This document shows positions 23,727 to 35,131 of a stretch of 64,000 nucleotides of DNA, in pieces (the first letter of the stretch is position 1; each line of letters starts with the position of its first letter). Source of the stretch: Cannabis sativa. Its lineage: Eukaryota > Streptophyta > Magnoliopsida > Rosales > Cannabaceae. Position numbers and translations under genes: made by a program. The notes under the pieces are model-generated. The model had not been told where the DNA came from. It saw only the letters and a program-made list of their open reading frames with translations, and did not search any database. The stretch lies in the NCBI RefSeq assembly GCF_029168945.1, contig NC_083603.1, positions 51,284,406 to 51,348,405 of the forward strand, in the 5' to 3' direction.

Positions 23727-25270
23727 ATGGTGAGAACCAAGAATCTAGGGCACTCTAAAAAACTGGAAGAAACCGTTGCAACTCCTTCCAATGCACCCCC
23801 TGCTGCCTCAGTTCATCCTCCTGCTGTTGCAAAGCCTGGAGATTCATCGCTTCCCCAGCGTGAATCTCAAACCGAGAAGCCAAAACGTCCACCCAAGCAA
23901 GTTGCTCGAAAATCTGTAAGACCTCTTCGAACCTGGTCTTCTTCATCTGAATCTTCGAAGGAATCTCCTCCTCCGTTGGCTGTTCCTCCTCCTGCTACAT
24001 CAATGCCTGGCTCCACTCCAACAGGCCCTTCTACTCGAACTCGAGCCCAGCAAGCCTCTGCTAAGAAGGAACTTCGAGCCTCGCAATCTCGTGATAAGAC
24101 AGTCCCTTCAGCCAAGAAGAAACTAAAGACTAATCCACCCTCGGCCTCATCAAATTCCAGTTCAGAAGAAGAGGATCCAATGGAAGTTTCTTCAGACAAA
24201 TCAGTGTCTCTTCACTCTGAGAAGGACAGTGAGGACACAGAACTCGAGCCAGAGCATCCTCGACCAAAATTTGCTTCTGCAGCAAAGGCCTCTGCTGCTG
24301 CCAAAGGCAAGCAGCCCATGGAAGATCCCTCTCCTGGTAATGTCCCTTCCTCTCTTTCTGGTTGTCCTCGATTTTATTATCGAGACAATGAACGTGACTG
24401 GAATTTATATGCAAACCGTAAGTTTGAAAGTGAGAGGAACTATGATTTGCATGCTCATCTTGTTTATGGTATTGTAAAGTTCATTCAATTTCATCAATGG
24501 GAAAACACTCTCACCGGTTTCATTGGATACATTGCAAACATTGTTAAGGATTTTTATCCTAATCTCATTGATGATTTCCTTGATGAGCATTCTAGACTTT
24601 ATCGAAGAGTTTATGTTAGGGGTCATTGGTTCTCTTTTTCTAAAAAGGATATTGCTCAAGCTTTGCAATTGCCCGAGAATGTCTCCAATGCAGTGATGTC
24701 CATGGATCGTGAGTTGATGCACTCTGAACTCACGGGTGCTCGTTCTGAGTTGAAACCAGGGGAGAGTCTTCGAATCACTCACCTCACTTTTGCTCATGCT
24801 TCTCTTATGCGGTTTGCCTTAAGAAATTGGGTTCCTAATTCAAACAAGACCGTAGTATCTCAAGATGTGGCTTCACTCTTATACCGCATCACTTCTGGCA
24901 CTTCAATTGATTTGGCCTCCCACATTCTGAACAAGATTGTCTCCTTCCGAAGAGGTAAAAAGCCAGCCTTTAAACTTGTGTTTCCAAATCTAAATTATAA
25001 GGTTTTATTTTCTCAGAAGAATGTGGCCCAATCTCATGAAACACTTGAGCCTCCTATCAGTGGACCTACATTCCAGCCCTCTGAATACTTTGAAGGTGTG
25101 TTTCAAAAACGGCTGGTGCTGCTGCTGCAAGTTCAAGTTCTGCTGCAGCAGAACTCCTGGAAGTCAAGTCCGAACTTCAGAATGTGCATAATCGCCTTGG
25201 AGCAATGGAAGAAGTCCAGCATGAGATGTCCAAGCAACTGTCTTCTTTGATTAAACTCTACCGAGACTAA
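23727..25270 (+). pseudogene. Third ORF (envelope-like position), Copia 1
   Basis: The start is the ATG at 23727, followed by VRTKNLGHSKK; upstream open sequence has no ATG and includes the putative promoter. About 507 codons remain open to 25250. Residues 1-190 are rich in Ser, Pro, Lys and Glu. A globular region (about 205-460) resembles what is annotated in plants as a putative plant transposon protein domain, with RVYVRGHWFSF and NWVPNSNKTVVSQDVASLLY segments. The tail shifts frame at about 25110 relative to Copia 2, losing an Ala-rich and coiled-coil end. Sireviruses carry such ORFs in the envelope position; I see no signal peptide or membrane segment, so envelope function is not supported. 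Role unknown. Confidence 0.7.
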
Positions 25271-25349
25271 GTTGTTTCTTCTTTGCTTTTGATTGAACTT
25301 ATATCTATTTTTCTTTCTTTGTTTACTTTGGCACTCCGATAAACAAATA

Positions 25350-25601
25350 GGGGGAGAGATAGTTATTTTTAATTTATTTTTAATTTGTTTGTTGCCCAAC
25401 TCTGGACCCTTTTTCCAGGGGGAGTTGTGGTTGGTTAGTAATTGTGAACATATCTTTTAAAGTTAGCATATTTTTGGTTTCTTTGTGATATTCGATTGTG
25501 TTACTCAGGGGGAGTAGTATCTTTTGCTCTTGCTAACTTTGTCTTGCAGGTACTTTATGTTAAAAATTATTTTGTTCATCTAAAGTGCCAAAGGGGGAGA
25601 T
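25350..25601 (+). other. Multiple polypurine tracts before the 3' LTR, Copia 1
   Basis: GGGGGAG occurs at 25350, 25418, 25508 and 25593; the last abuts the LTR and is the likely primer for plus-strand synthesis. Arrays of extra tracts are, to my knowledge, typical of Sireviruses. Confidence 0.7.
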
Positions 25602-26729
25602 TGTAAAGTCCTTTTTTGGCAAGTTAGTTGACAAAATAATTTTTCCATTTATAGTAAGATTGCTTTGCATTCATATTCGATTTCTTGCCTTATAAATTCG
25701 GATTGTAGTTGCCATTTTCCTTGATTGGAAAGTTGCACTTTCAGCTGAACTTTCCTTTGTTGAAAACTTCTCAAAAGAGAAGGAATTCTCTTTTGGAAAG
25801 TTGTCTTTTTTAAGGAAACTTTGTTTATTGCCTTTTCCTTATTGATTTCGATTGTATCTTGATACAATCAGAATATCTAATCTGTTTTTGGCAGGAATCA
25901 AGCATTGATAGAAGATCAGACCCGATTTTAGTAAGTTTCCCGTTTCTGGTCAGATCTGCTGCGTCACCATCCGATTCTGATGTAGCAGATCGTGTTTTCT
26001 TAGGAAATTTTTTGTACAGCTGTAGATTCGAACTTGTGGTTGCCTCTTTGGTTTCTATGTTCTATAAATAGAGCCTAGAGAGCAACCATTCAAATTACCT
26101 CTTCCATTATTCATTTTTTGCATTTATCTTTTGAGAGAAGAGAGTGTTTCTTTGTTTTGTGAGAGCCTAGTTGTTCATCTAGGTTCTAGTTGTTTATTTC
26201 TGTTCTTACTCTGTCCTAGAGGTTGTGAAGAACTACTTGACTGAACAAGAGATTGGTCTTCGGGAGAAGACTTGATAAAGCCTTACTTCGGGAGGAAGTA
26301 AGCACTTGGTCTTCGGGAGAAGACTTGTTGAAGCCTTACTTCGGGAGGAAGTAAGCACTCACACTTCAAAGACGAAGGGAGTTCGGGCTTGAAGGTGTTT
26401 CAAGAAGTCAGATTCATAAAGTGGATTATAAAGAATTGTGGCAATACTTTAGAGGGAGTCTAAACTTGTTTAAGTCAATTGTCTTTGTAATTTTGATACT
26501 TTATTAATTGATTTCATTCTCTGGGCGTGGCCCCGTGGACTAGGAGTGTTCGTGAGAACACTGATACCATGTATAAATCTCTTGTGTCAACTTATTTATT
26601 TTTCTGCAAATATTTTATATTCTGCCTGTTCTGTTTTGCTGTAGCAGAATTACTTTCTGCTGCTGCAAACGCTTACAGTTTTTATATTTTCTTATATACA
26701 ACTGACATTTGCAAAAATACGGTTTTTCA
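25602..26729 (+). repeat. 3' LTR of Copia 1
   Basis: 1128 bp, colinear with the 5' LTR, ending GGTTTTTCA. Followed at 26730 by the GATGA duplication and the rest of element A's gag. Confidence 0.95.
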
Positions 26730-26734
26730 GATGA

Positions 26735-27608
26735 GCTTGGGAAGAAATTGTTGATAGCTCGTAGCGAATACAATATGGCGAATACAGTATTAGAGGAAAA
26801 TAAGGGTCCATTGGTTGTTCACAATATAGTGAAGTTGACGACTTCAAATCAACAACTACATGTGATTCTTCAGCCACCAATGACACCTCTTTCTCACTTT
26901 CCTCAAATAACCTCTCAATTGGTTGTTTAGTTTCCTCATGACCATCCACATCTTTCACTGTGATTTGATCTTCAATAACTTCATAATTGAGGATGGATGT
27001 TTCTTCATTCACCCAATTGAGATCATCATTTGTTGAGCAAGCACCCAATGTACCAAATTTTCAGTCACTTCAAAGGATTATTTCTCTTCAGTTATAGGCT
27101 TAATCTCTTCTATATATTCATCTAATGGTGCTTCTACTAAATTCAAACAACTCTCATAACTTTCGTTATTTGAGTTATTATCCTTAAAACACTCTGAATC
27201 ATGCGTCATTAAATTATCACATAGAGCTTTTACCATGTCCGCCAAGCGATTAATCTCTTCTGGAAGTGAGAGTATATTCTCCTCTTCTTCAATTGGTTGG
27301 GGTGAGTTTGGACAATAAGGAGTGTATTGGTGACTCTAACCCTGAAGTGATGGATCCCAGTGCCAATCGTAATCAAAATCTGACATATCATTCAACAGAT
27401 TTATTACATCATTACTTCTCCTTAACAAAGGCTTTCCAATTACCTCTGCCCCATAATCCACATAACTTTTTGTTTCATCATCAAGTCCGTTGTAAAAGAA
27501 TAGAGTAAAACACCCACTTGAGAAATCAAGATAACATATCTCTCCGAGCTCCTTAAATTTTCCCCAAGCATAATAGAATGGCTCATAGTGTTGTTGGATA
27601 AAATTCAC
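26735..27608 (-). pseudogene. N-terminal and middle part of gag-like ORF, element A
   Basis: The continuation of 16352-16502 beyond Copia 1. The N-terminal frame (27336-27608) has the HYEPFYYAWGKFKELGE, FFYNGL and DYDWHWDPSLQG segments, matching element B. The middle (26735-27048) is acidic like element B's but frames are broken. No zinc knuckle is seen. Confidence 0.75.
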
Positions 27609-27728
27609 AAGGTATAGTATTTGGATTTACCTTGCAGGTCAAATACAAAAACATTAGTAAAATTAAATAAAAAGAAACCAAATTAGAATGGAATTCAACT
27701 ATATTTATATTAACTAAATCAGTCCTCG

Positions 27729-27740
27729 CCAACGGCGCCA
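27729..27740 (-). other. Damaged tRNA-Asp primer-binding site, element A
   Basis: On the minus strand it reads TGGCGCCGTTGG, the inner part of the tRNA-Asp complement; the outer GCCGGGGA part has decayed. It stands six bases from the LTR, as in element B and the Athila element. Confidence 0.7.
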
Positions 27741-27746
27741 AAAACT

Positions 27747-28940
27747 TGTTGTGATAAATCTAACAAGCAAGTATACGTATCGTCTTAACAAGTAATACTC
27801 AAGTAAGTGAGATCATTCCCATGAGGACTATAGTTAAGTACTAATCAATTGAATTCTTGTTTGTATTTGACAATCGAATAAAATTTTTTTGAAACTAAAC
27901 TATCTAAGCAAGCATTAAATAACAAAACATGCAAATAGCAATATATTTAAATAGATGTGAAATTAGGAATGTAATTTTAATTGCTTTGATTACCCAATTG
28001 TTAACAATAATTAATCATTCTTCTTCCTCCTATGTGATGACAGATTATAAATTAACCTAAAGTCTTCTCAGATCATAAAGGTCCTAAATTGCATACCAAC
28101 TATTGCATCTCTGAGATAGAACAACATACAATTCGCATTAAGTAATAATCTAAAAGTCACATAAACTATATGAATACTCTCGTTTCATATCAAAACCTAT
28201 GGTGCTGTTTGGTAACACTTTTGTTTTCTAATTTTTAATCACAAAATAAAAGTAAATTTTATTTTTGAAAAATAAAAATGCGTTTTGTAACCATTTTTGT
28301 TTTTTTTAATTTTAAAAATAGAAAACAAAAGTGTCTTTTGTAAAGTTCATTTTTTATTTTAATTTTATTTAAGTCAGGTCTAGGTCTGGGGTCGAATTCG
28401 AGGATGGGTCAAAGGCCGGGTTCAGCGCCAGGGCCGTGGGGGAGATTTGGATTTGGGTCTGGTCGGAGTCCAATATACTGATTAAGAAAAAAAAAACTGT
28501 TTAAAAAAAATTGAAAGTGATTTTTTTTTTTAAATTTTGATTCTCAATTAAAAAATTAAAAAGTGAAAATAGTTTTATAGAACATGTTTTTGAAAAATAT
28601 TTTCACTTTTCTAATTTTAAAAATAGAAAACTCATTAAAAAAGTGTTACCAAACACAACCTATGTTTATTCATTTAGAGCATTCTCAACACTAACTTTTC
28701 AGATTTTGTAATGAGTTCATAGATCATGCATAAGGTGGCCAATCAAATACATGTAATAAGCATAAATATGAATAAATTACAATAATAGGGAAAGAAAGAA
28801 CAATCAAATAGAATTAATCACTGAAATAATCTCAGTCAATATCCATCAAATCCCTAAATAGGGAGTTTAGCTCATAATCAAGTCCATAATTATACTAAAC
28901 ACAAATAAAAACATAAGAAATCAAGAGAAGAGAAAGAAAC
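27747..28940 (-). repeat. 5' LTR of element A, truncated and carrying a MITE
   Basis: Starts TGTTGTGATAAATC and follows the left LTR through AGAAGAGAAAGAAAC at about 28940, where similarity ends abruptly. The MITE at 28202-28656 interrupts it. The missing part would have held the promoter-side half of U3. Confidence 0.8.
28202..28656. mobile_element. hAT-type MITE
   Basis: A 455-bp non-coding insertion in the element A LTR. The empty site is visible in the left LTR near 14170-14185. Ends are GTGCTGTTTGGTAACACTTT and, inverted, GTGTTTGGTAACACTTTT. It is flanked by the 8-bp duplication AACCTATG (28194-28201 and 28657-28664), the size made by hAT transposases. A GC-rich core at about 28375-28470 contrasts with T- and A-rich arms. 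Confidence 0.88.
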
Positions 28941-30404
28941 AAACATAAACGTACCATTATATCTTTCTAAGTCAATATCACTTAGTTGATCTTAGATCAA
29001 TAGATTTTAATCCTGAGATGATTAGGTTCGAGCTTAACTACATTATTTGTGTTCTTTGACTTGTTCGTTAAAGCTAACCAATTGGATCAGCTTAATACTT
29101 ACATCTTGGGAACATGGTAGTACAATTGAGTGGGAGAGCTAATCATAGATACAAAATCTATAGCTTCTATAATGACATAGAAGTGAAATGATGATTTCCT
29201 TTGAGCTTGGCTTAATAGAGACAAATGGAAGAGCTCTTATTTTAGTAATTATATTAGTTTACTGAAATATTACTTATAGGAAGCAAAGTGTTTTAAGGAT
29301 AAAATACATTAAGGGTAGAACGATAAATTTATCCCTACTCGATGTAAATCATCTATATAGGATCTTTGGTTATTTAGATTATAACAATGGATAATTAATA
29401 ACGTATCTATTTTTGGAACATATAGAGCATTCTATATAATTAGGAGTGTAATTTCGAATTTATATGGAGTCGGAAGGAATTAATAAGTTAAGAAATTTAC
29501 TCGGTAAATTCTAGATATACTTATTGGGAGCTTGATTATATAAGCCCATGGTTCCCGCTCTAGTTGAGATAATATTAGCTTGTAGACTCAGTTAATTGGT
29601 TTTAATTCACCAATTAGACTATGTCTTATATATGAATTTTCACTAAGTAACGCCTTAATTGAGAAGAAAAGAGGATTTAGGGTTTATTTGTTAATTAAGA
29701 GACTTTGTAAGGTCTAATTAATAATAAGTTAAATGGTAATTTTATTTGATAATTAATTATAATTATTAAATAAATAGATTTGACATTTAAAGGATTAAAA
29801 TTGAAATATGGTATTTGTGAAAGGAAAAGATAAGTTGTTAAATAAATGGCAAAATTAAAAATAGTGGGGCCCATAACATGGCCGACCACTTAAAGGAATT
29901 TTTAGCCATTATTTTATTTTTTTTAATTCTATATAATTTAAACCCTAACCCTAGATGAAATCCTATAAATAGATAATGATAGGCTCCTATTTTCATAAGC
30001 TCCTCAGACTATTCTGTCAAACAACTGAAAAAGAGCCTCTCTATTGATTTTGAATTCTCTCTCTCTTCTCTCTTCATAATTTGAAGTGCCCTACAGTGAA
30101 GAGTACCTTGCCCACACAATTCAAGTCAATACTCAATCATAGTTCAGAAGATTATGAAGAACTTCATCACCTAAGAAGATCCAAGTTCAGATCTTGCCAG
30201 TACTCTGCGACAGATAGGAATAAGAGTTAGAGATCTGAATAGAAGGAACCATAATATTCTGCTACCACCAATGTAAGGTTTTTTAGAAATTTATATGTGT
30301 TTAATTCATTGTCTCAAGAAATTTATGTTAAGAATGTTAGATTATAGAATATAATCAAATATACATGTTAGTAAATCTAGATTCTGGTAAAACAACTTCC
30401 ATCA
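28941..30404 (+). repeat. Truncated LTR of the 4428-6323 family
   Basis: It matches the reverse complement of 4428-5930, so the first ~400 bp of the LTR are missing. The TATA-like CCTATAAATAG lies near 29961-29971, and the fragment ends ACTTCCATCA instead of TTTCCAACA. No primer-binding site follows. Joined directly to the broken LTR of element A, it marks a deletion or rearrangement junction. Confidence 0.75.
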
Positions 30405-30960
30405 CATGCATGGGTGAGGGTATACCCTTCACCAACCTAGGGTTTTGCACTCAACACGTTTCTTTAGCTAGTGATTACAACTTGGCGATCAGACCGTTGG
30501 TGGCTAGGGAACCTCTTAATCGTGTGGTGTACAACTGCGGTATCCCAATTTGTAGGACTTGCTACACGTGTCGCCCAAAGGTTTCACCTTACAAAGTTGG
30601 TGTATAAACAAATTGTTGGGCAAAAAGGAGTTGCAGAGCACGTACGCGCAATACCAAGGTCTTACGTAGGGGACAAGATTTGATTTGGTGTTAGAAGATA
30701 TGCAACCGTCGGGTTTATCTCTAGATTAAGTTTTAGGGAGTTCCACAAAGGTCTGACTTAGGCCTTCCTAGATCAACTGATTTGCTACCATCTTGGAGTG
30801 TGTGTAACTTTTACGTACTTTCAGTAGCAAGAGCATTCGCTGAGAATCCCGAAGTCCTCTCCGCATTCACTGACAGGGAGAGCCTTTGGGTATTACAGCG
30901 TCTTTCGTAACCCTGGTAAGGGGAAGACATAGGATAACAATATGCAATATTGTGTGGCAC
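30405..30960. other. Unassigned, relatively GC-rich segment
   Basis: More GC- and CpG-rich than its surroundings (for example ACGTACGCGC near 30640). No frame gives a recognisable protein, and no terminal repeats are visible. It lies between a truncated LTR and an old Copia integrase fragment. Candidates are a piece of an unrelated repeat or organelle-derived DNA. Confidence 0.4.
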
Positions 30961-32320
30961 CCTTCCTTGACTGCCATGTACAAATCATCCGGAAACAAGG
31001 ATAACAGACAGGTAAACCAAATTGTTTTTTTAACAAGAGCTTTGAATCTAATGAACACCTCAAAGGTTTGAGATTTTTGTGCTAAGGGGAAAATCCAAGT
31101 ATACTTGCTAAAATCATCAATAAAGTGAATATAATATCTAAATCCATCCTTAGAGGGACTGTAGGAAGGTCCCCATAAATCAGTATGCAACAATTCCAAG
31201 GGTTGATTAGCACAAGTTGGAGACAAGGAAAAGGAAAGTTTATGACTTTTTCCTTTTTGACATACTTCACAGAATTTTAAGTCCTTAATTGAGCCTGATT
31301 TAGGAAGTTTAGACAATATTTTTCTTAAAATTTGAGATGAAGGGTGACCAAATTTGCAATGCCATACAATCATTTGACATTGAACATTTACTCCTCAAAT
31401 TAGTACAGCATTGACTACAAGAAGGTGGCAAAAAATCAAATGATTGAAGAGAACTAGTGAGGGACTCAAAGGAGGTGGCAAGGTGACATTGCAAATTAGT
31501 GGATGAAGGTGAATGAGAGTCATCTCCAAGCATTCAAAGGCCATTTTTATGCTACCCTTTCAGCAAGACCCTCTTTCATTGTTTGTCCCTGACAAAACAA
31601 CAAGATTTGTGAAACTCAAGAAGTACTCATTGTTATCTGTTAGCTTGAAGACACTAACTAGATTTTTAGCGATAAGAAGGACAATTAGGAGAGAATTTAA
31701 TTGTAAGGAAGAATTAGATGGAGATGGAAGAAGAGCATGACCAATGTGACAAATTACCAACTTCTTACCATTTCCTATAGCCAAAGATTTTGAACCAGTA
31801 TAAGGGGTAACATTATCTAGATGTTCCATGCCAAAAGCAACATGGTTTGCAGCACCAATATCTGCATACCACATGAAGTCATCTGGAAAATCTGACATTG
31901 TGGATGATGAGTACGCTTGAGGATCAAGATCAGCTTCAGATTCATTCAAATAAGCACGAGGTTAATTGGAGGAAGGTTTAGGGTGGTGAAAGCTTTGTAA
32001 AACCGATAATGATATATAGCAATAGTATGACCCATTTTGAGACAAACTTGACACAGAGGTCTTGAACTATGTGAAGAAAAGAAACGAGTATATGGCTTGG
32101 CACTAGGTCTTGAAGTAGATTTAGATGTTGAGTCTCGAGTAAATGGAGATCTGTAAGGGCTAGGGTGATTAGTTCTTAAAGAACCAATTGTGAGATTGGT
32201 TGCCATCTTGGAAGACAGATCAAAAACATTGTGATGGCGCTCAAGTTGACACTCATAAGCCACTAACAGGGCTTGAATTTCTTCCAGGGACTTATATTCA
32301 CTGCTGGATGTTATTCCTGA
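30961..32320 (-). pseudogene. Old minus-strand Copia: end of gag, protease, start of integrase
   Basis: From right to left on the minus strand: the gag end with a zinc-knuckle-like CQVCLKMGH (its last Cys appears replaced), at about 31946-32320; a protease-like stretch with WYADIGAANHV and NLVSVFKL, at 31560-31949; and the integrase zinc region and core start with WHCKFGHPSS, FCEVCQKGK and LHTDLWGPS, at about 31040-31373. Frames shift between the blocks. The remaining integrase, RT and RNase H are absent, lost at about 31000. The gag start is on the far side of Copia 2 (61350-61990). Sequence style differs from Copia 1 and 2, so this is another, older Copia lineage. Confidence 0.8.
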
Positions 32321-33451
32321 TGTAAAGTCCTTTTTTGGCAAGTTAGTTGACAAAATAATTTTTCCTTTTATGGTAAGATTGTTGTACATTCATACCTGAT
32401 TTCTTACCTTATAAATTCGGTTTATAGTTGCTCTTTTCCTTGTTAGGAAAGTTGCACTTTCAGCTGAACTTTCCTTTGTTGGAAACTTCTTAAAAGAGAA
32501 GCAATTATCTTTTGGAAAGTTATCTTTTTTAGGGAAACTTTGATTATTGCCTTTTCCTTATTGATTTCGATTGTATCTTGATACAATCAGAATATCTAAT
32601 CTGTTTTTGGCAGGAATCAAACATTGATTAAAGGATCGGACCCGATTATAGCAAGTTTCCCGTTTCTGGTGTGATCTGCTGCGTCAGCATCTGAATCTGA
32701 TGTAGCAGATCATGTTTTCTTAGGAAAGTTTTTGTACAGCTGTAGATTCAAACTTGTGGCTGTCTCTAAGGTTTCTATGTTCTATAAATAGAGCCTAGAG
32801 AGCAGCCATTCGAATTAGCTGTTCCATTAATCATTTTTTGCACTTATATTATTTGAGAAAAGAGAGTTTTTCTTTGTTTTGTGAGAGCCTAGTTGTTCAT
32901 CTAGGTTCTAGTTGTTTATTTCTGTTCGTACTCTGTCCTAGAGGTTGTGAAGAAGTACTTGACTGAACAAGAGATTGGTCTTCGGGAGAAAACTTGATAA
33001 AGCCTTACTTCGGGAGGAAGTAAGCACTTGGTCTTCGGGAGAAGATTTGTTGAAGCCTTACTTTGGAAGGAAGTAAGCACTCACACTTCAAAGACGAAGG
33101 GAGTTCGGGCTTGAAGGTGTTTCAAGAAGTCAGATTCATAAAGTGGATTATAAAGGATTGCAGCAATACTTTAGAGGGAGTCTAAACTTGTTTAAGTCAA
33201 TTGTCTTTGTAATTTCGATACTTTATTAATTGATTTCATTCTCTGGCCATGGCCCTGTGGACTAGGAGTGTTCGTGAGAACACTGATACCACGTACAAAT
33301 CTCTTGTGTCAAGTTATTTATTTTTCTACAAAATATTTTATATTTTGCCTGTTCTGTTTTGCTGTAGCATAATTACTTTCTGCTTCTGCAGACGCATACT
33401 GTTTTATATTTTCTTATATATAATTGACATTTGCAAAAACACGGTTTTTCA
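32321..33451 (+). repeat. 5' LTR of Copia 2
   Basis: 1131 bp, TGTAAAGTCC...GGTTTTTCA, with the TATA box at about 32784-32792. In its hairpin array (about 32987-33086) one A stem is weakened (GAAAAC), another keeps pairing through a G-U pair (GAAGAT), and one B stem has a C-to-T change that also leaves a G-U pair. Confidence 0.93.
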
Positions 33452-33453
33452 AT

Positions 33454-33465
33454 TGGTATCAGAGC
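33454..33465 (+). other. Primer-binding site, initiator tRNA-Met
   Basis: TGGTATCAGAGC, two bases after the LTR, as in Copia 1. Confidence 0.95.
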
Positions 33466-33511
33466 GGGACACTAAATTCTTAGTGTGGTCCTATAACGTT
33501 TTTGTTTTAAG

Positions 33512-35126
33512 ATGTCATTTTTTGCAGAAAGAAGTTCTATTTTTAGACCACCGTTGCTTAATGACTCTAACTATCCTTATTGGAAAGTTAGAATGAGGGC
33601 CTTCATCAAATCTCAAGATGAGAATGCTTGGAGAATGGTTCTATCAGGTTGGTCTTTTCCAGTTGAGACAGATTCTTCAAGTAATACTACTGTAAAATCT
33701 TAACTGGAATGGTGTATTGAAGATGATAAACTTTCTGCCTACAATAGCAAAGCCTTGCATGCTATCTTTAACGGTGTAGGTGAAGGTTACATTAAACTTA
33801 TATCATCTTGTGTTTCTGTCAAGGAAGCTTGGGAGTTCCTTCAAACTCAGTTTGAGGGAACTTCTGATGTGAAGTGCTCTAGATTTATTATGCTTCAAAC
33901 TAAATTTGATGAGCTTAGAATGTCGGATAATGAAACCTTAACTGAATTCTATGAAAAATTATCTGATATTGCTAATGAATACTTTGCTCTTGGTGAAAAA
34001 CTTGATGATTCTGTTCTTGTGAGAAAAATTGTTAGAGTTCTTCCAGAGAGGTTCGATACTAAACTTTTGGAAATGGAGGAAGCTAAAGATTTTAGCACAA
34101 TGAAGGTGGAATAATTGATGGTTTCCTTACGTACTTTTGAATTAAATCAACAGATTAAACAAAAGGACAAACCTAAATCCATTGCTGATAAAGGTAAAAG
34201 TATTGCTTTGAAAGTTGCTGATAATGAATGTGATGATGAGATTGCTTTATTAACAAAGAATTTTCAGAAATATATGAAAAAGATGGGAAATAAAAAGAAT
34301 ATTTCGAAAGTTTCAAAAGGTAATACTTTTATTAAACCATCTGTCTCTAACAGAAAGGGAATTCAGTGCAGGGAATGTGAAGGTTTTGGGCATATTCAAT
34401 CTGAGTGTGCAAACACTTTGAAAAAGAATAAGAAAAGCTTCAATGTCACTTGGAGTGATGATGAAACCGAAAGTGATGAAGATAATTCTGAAAATGTTGC
34501 CATAACTTCTGTTATGACTAATGTGTTGTGTGATTCGCAGGTAAAAGCTAGATTGGTATGTTTGAATAATACCACCAAACAAGAGGAATCAGATTCAGAT
34601 GAGTCCGAAATCTGTGAAGAGTCTCTTGCCGAATCATACAAAGTCATGTATGAAAAATGGATTCAGGTTGCTTCTGAAAATAGAGAGTTGAATAAATTGA
34701 ATAAAAAATTGTCTCATCAAATTGAAATGTGTGAACTGAAAATAAAAGAGTATGAGACAAATGTTTGTGATAAAGATGAAAAAATCACTCTCTTAAAGAA
34801 GGAACTTGAAAATTTTAAGAAAAATGTTCAAATGCTTAACCCTGGATCTTCTATTTTTGAAAAAGCACAGAATGCAGGTCAAAGAAGTTTCGCAGGCATT
34901 GGATCAAATGGGATGGAAAGTTCTGGAGTCACGAAGTTTGTAAAATCTAGTGTTCCAACGAATCATTCTGAGGCTACAAATGTGAAGTCTGCTGTAACAA
35001 TTTTACATCCTGTTGTAGCAGAAGTTGTTTCTGATGTCGCAAAATCTCCAGGATTTTCGAAAAAAGTAAGATCTCAGGTAAAAAGATTTGTTCCCCCTTG
35101 TCATTTTTTGTGGTAAAAAAGGACAT
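33512..35126 (+). pseudogene. gag of Copia 2
   Basis: Same start context and domain order as Copia 1: UBN2-like core, CCHC knuckle (CRECEGFGHIQSEC, about 34369-34410), coiled-coil-like segment. One frame is kept from 33512 to 35116 except for TAA stops at 33701 and 34112, both G-to-T changes of GAA codons relative to Copia 1. An extra T near 35106 shifts the frame in the CHF(C) segment. The Athila element then interrupts at 35132; the coding sequence resumes at 46597. Confidence 0.85.
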
Positions 35127-35131
35127 ATCAG

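Larger units (their letters stand above)
16503..26729 (+). mobile_element. Copia element 1 (Sirevirus-like), full length but degenerate
   Basis: Two 1128-bp LTRs (16503-17630, 25602-26729) flank gag, protease, integrase, reverse transcriptase, RNase H and a third ORF, in Copia order. The insertion is framed by the 5-bp duplication GATGA (16498-16502 and 26730-26734) and lies in the gag of element A. The long LTRs, third ORF after pol and several polypurine runs before the 3' LTR point to the SIRE/Maximus (Sirevirus) lineage. Coding capacity is destroyed by at least three single-base indels and several stops, so it could move only with help. Confidence 0.93.
13724..28940 (-). mobile_element. 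Old gag-only LTR element A (TR-GAG-like), interrupted
   Basis: A minus-strand element with its 3' LTR at 13724-15078, a degenerate gag split into two parts, a damaged tRNA-Asp primer-binding site at about 27729-27740 and a 5' LTR starting at 27747. Copia 1 sits inside its gag, and a MITE sits inside its right LTR. The right LTR breaks off at about 28940 where a fragment of another LTR begins, so the right end and target duplication are lost. LTRs, gag and PPT-side hairpin match the younger element B (55842-61153). No pol sequence is present, so it is non-autonomous. It is clearly older than element B, judged by divergence and by the insertions it carries. Confidence 0.8.

Noticed and set aside
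30365..30607. 80-codon Cys-containing ORF as a host gene
   Set aside because: It begins in LTR sequence, matches no recognisable domain and has no gene context.
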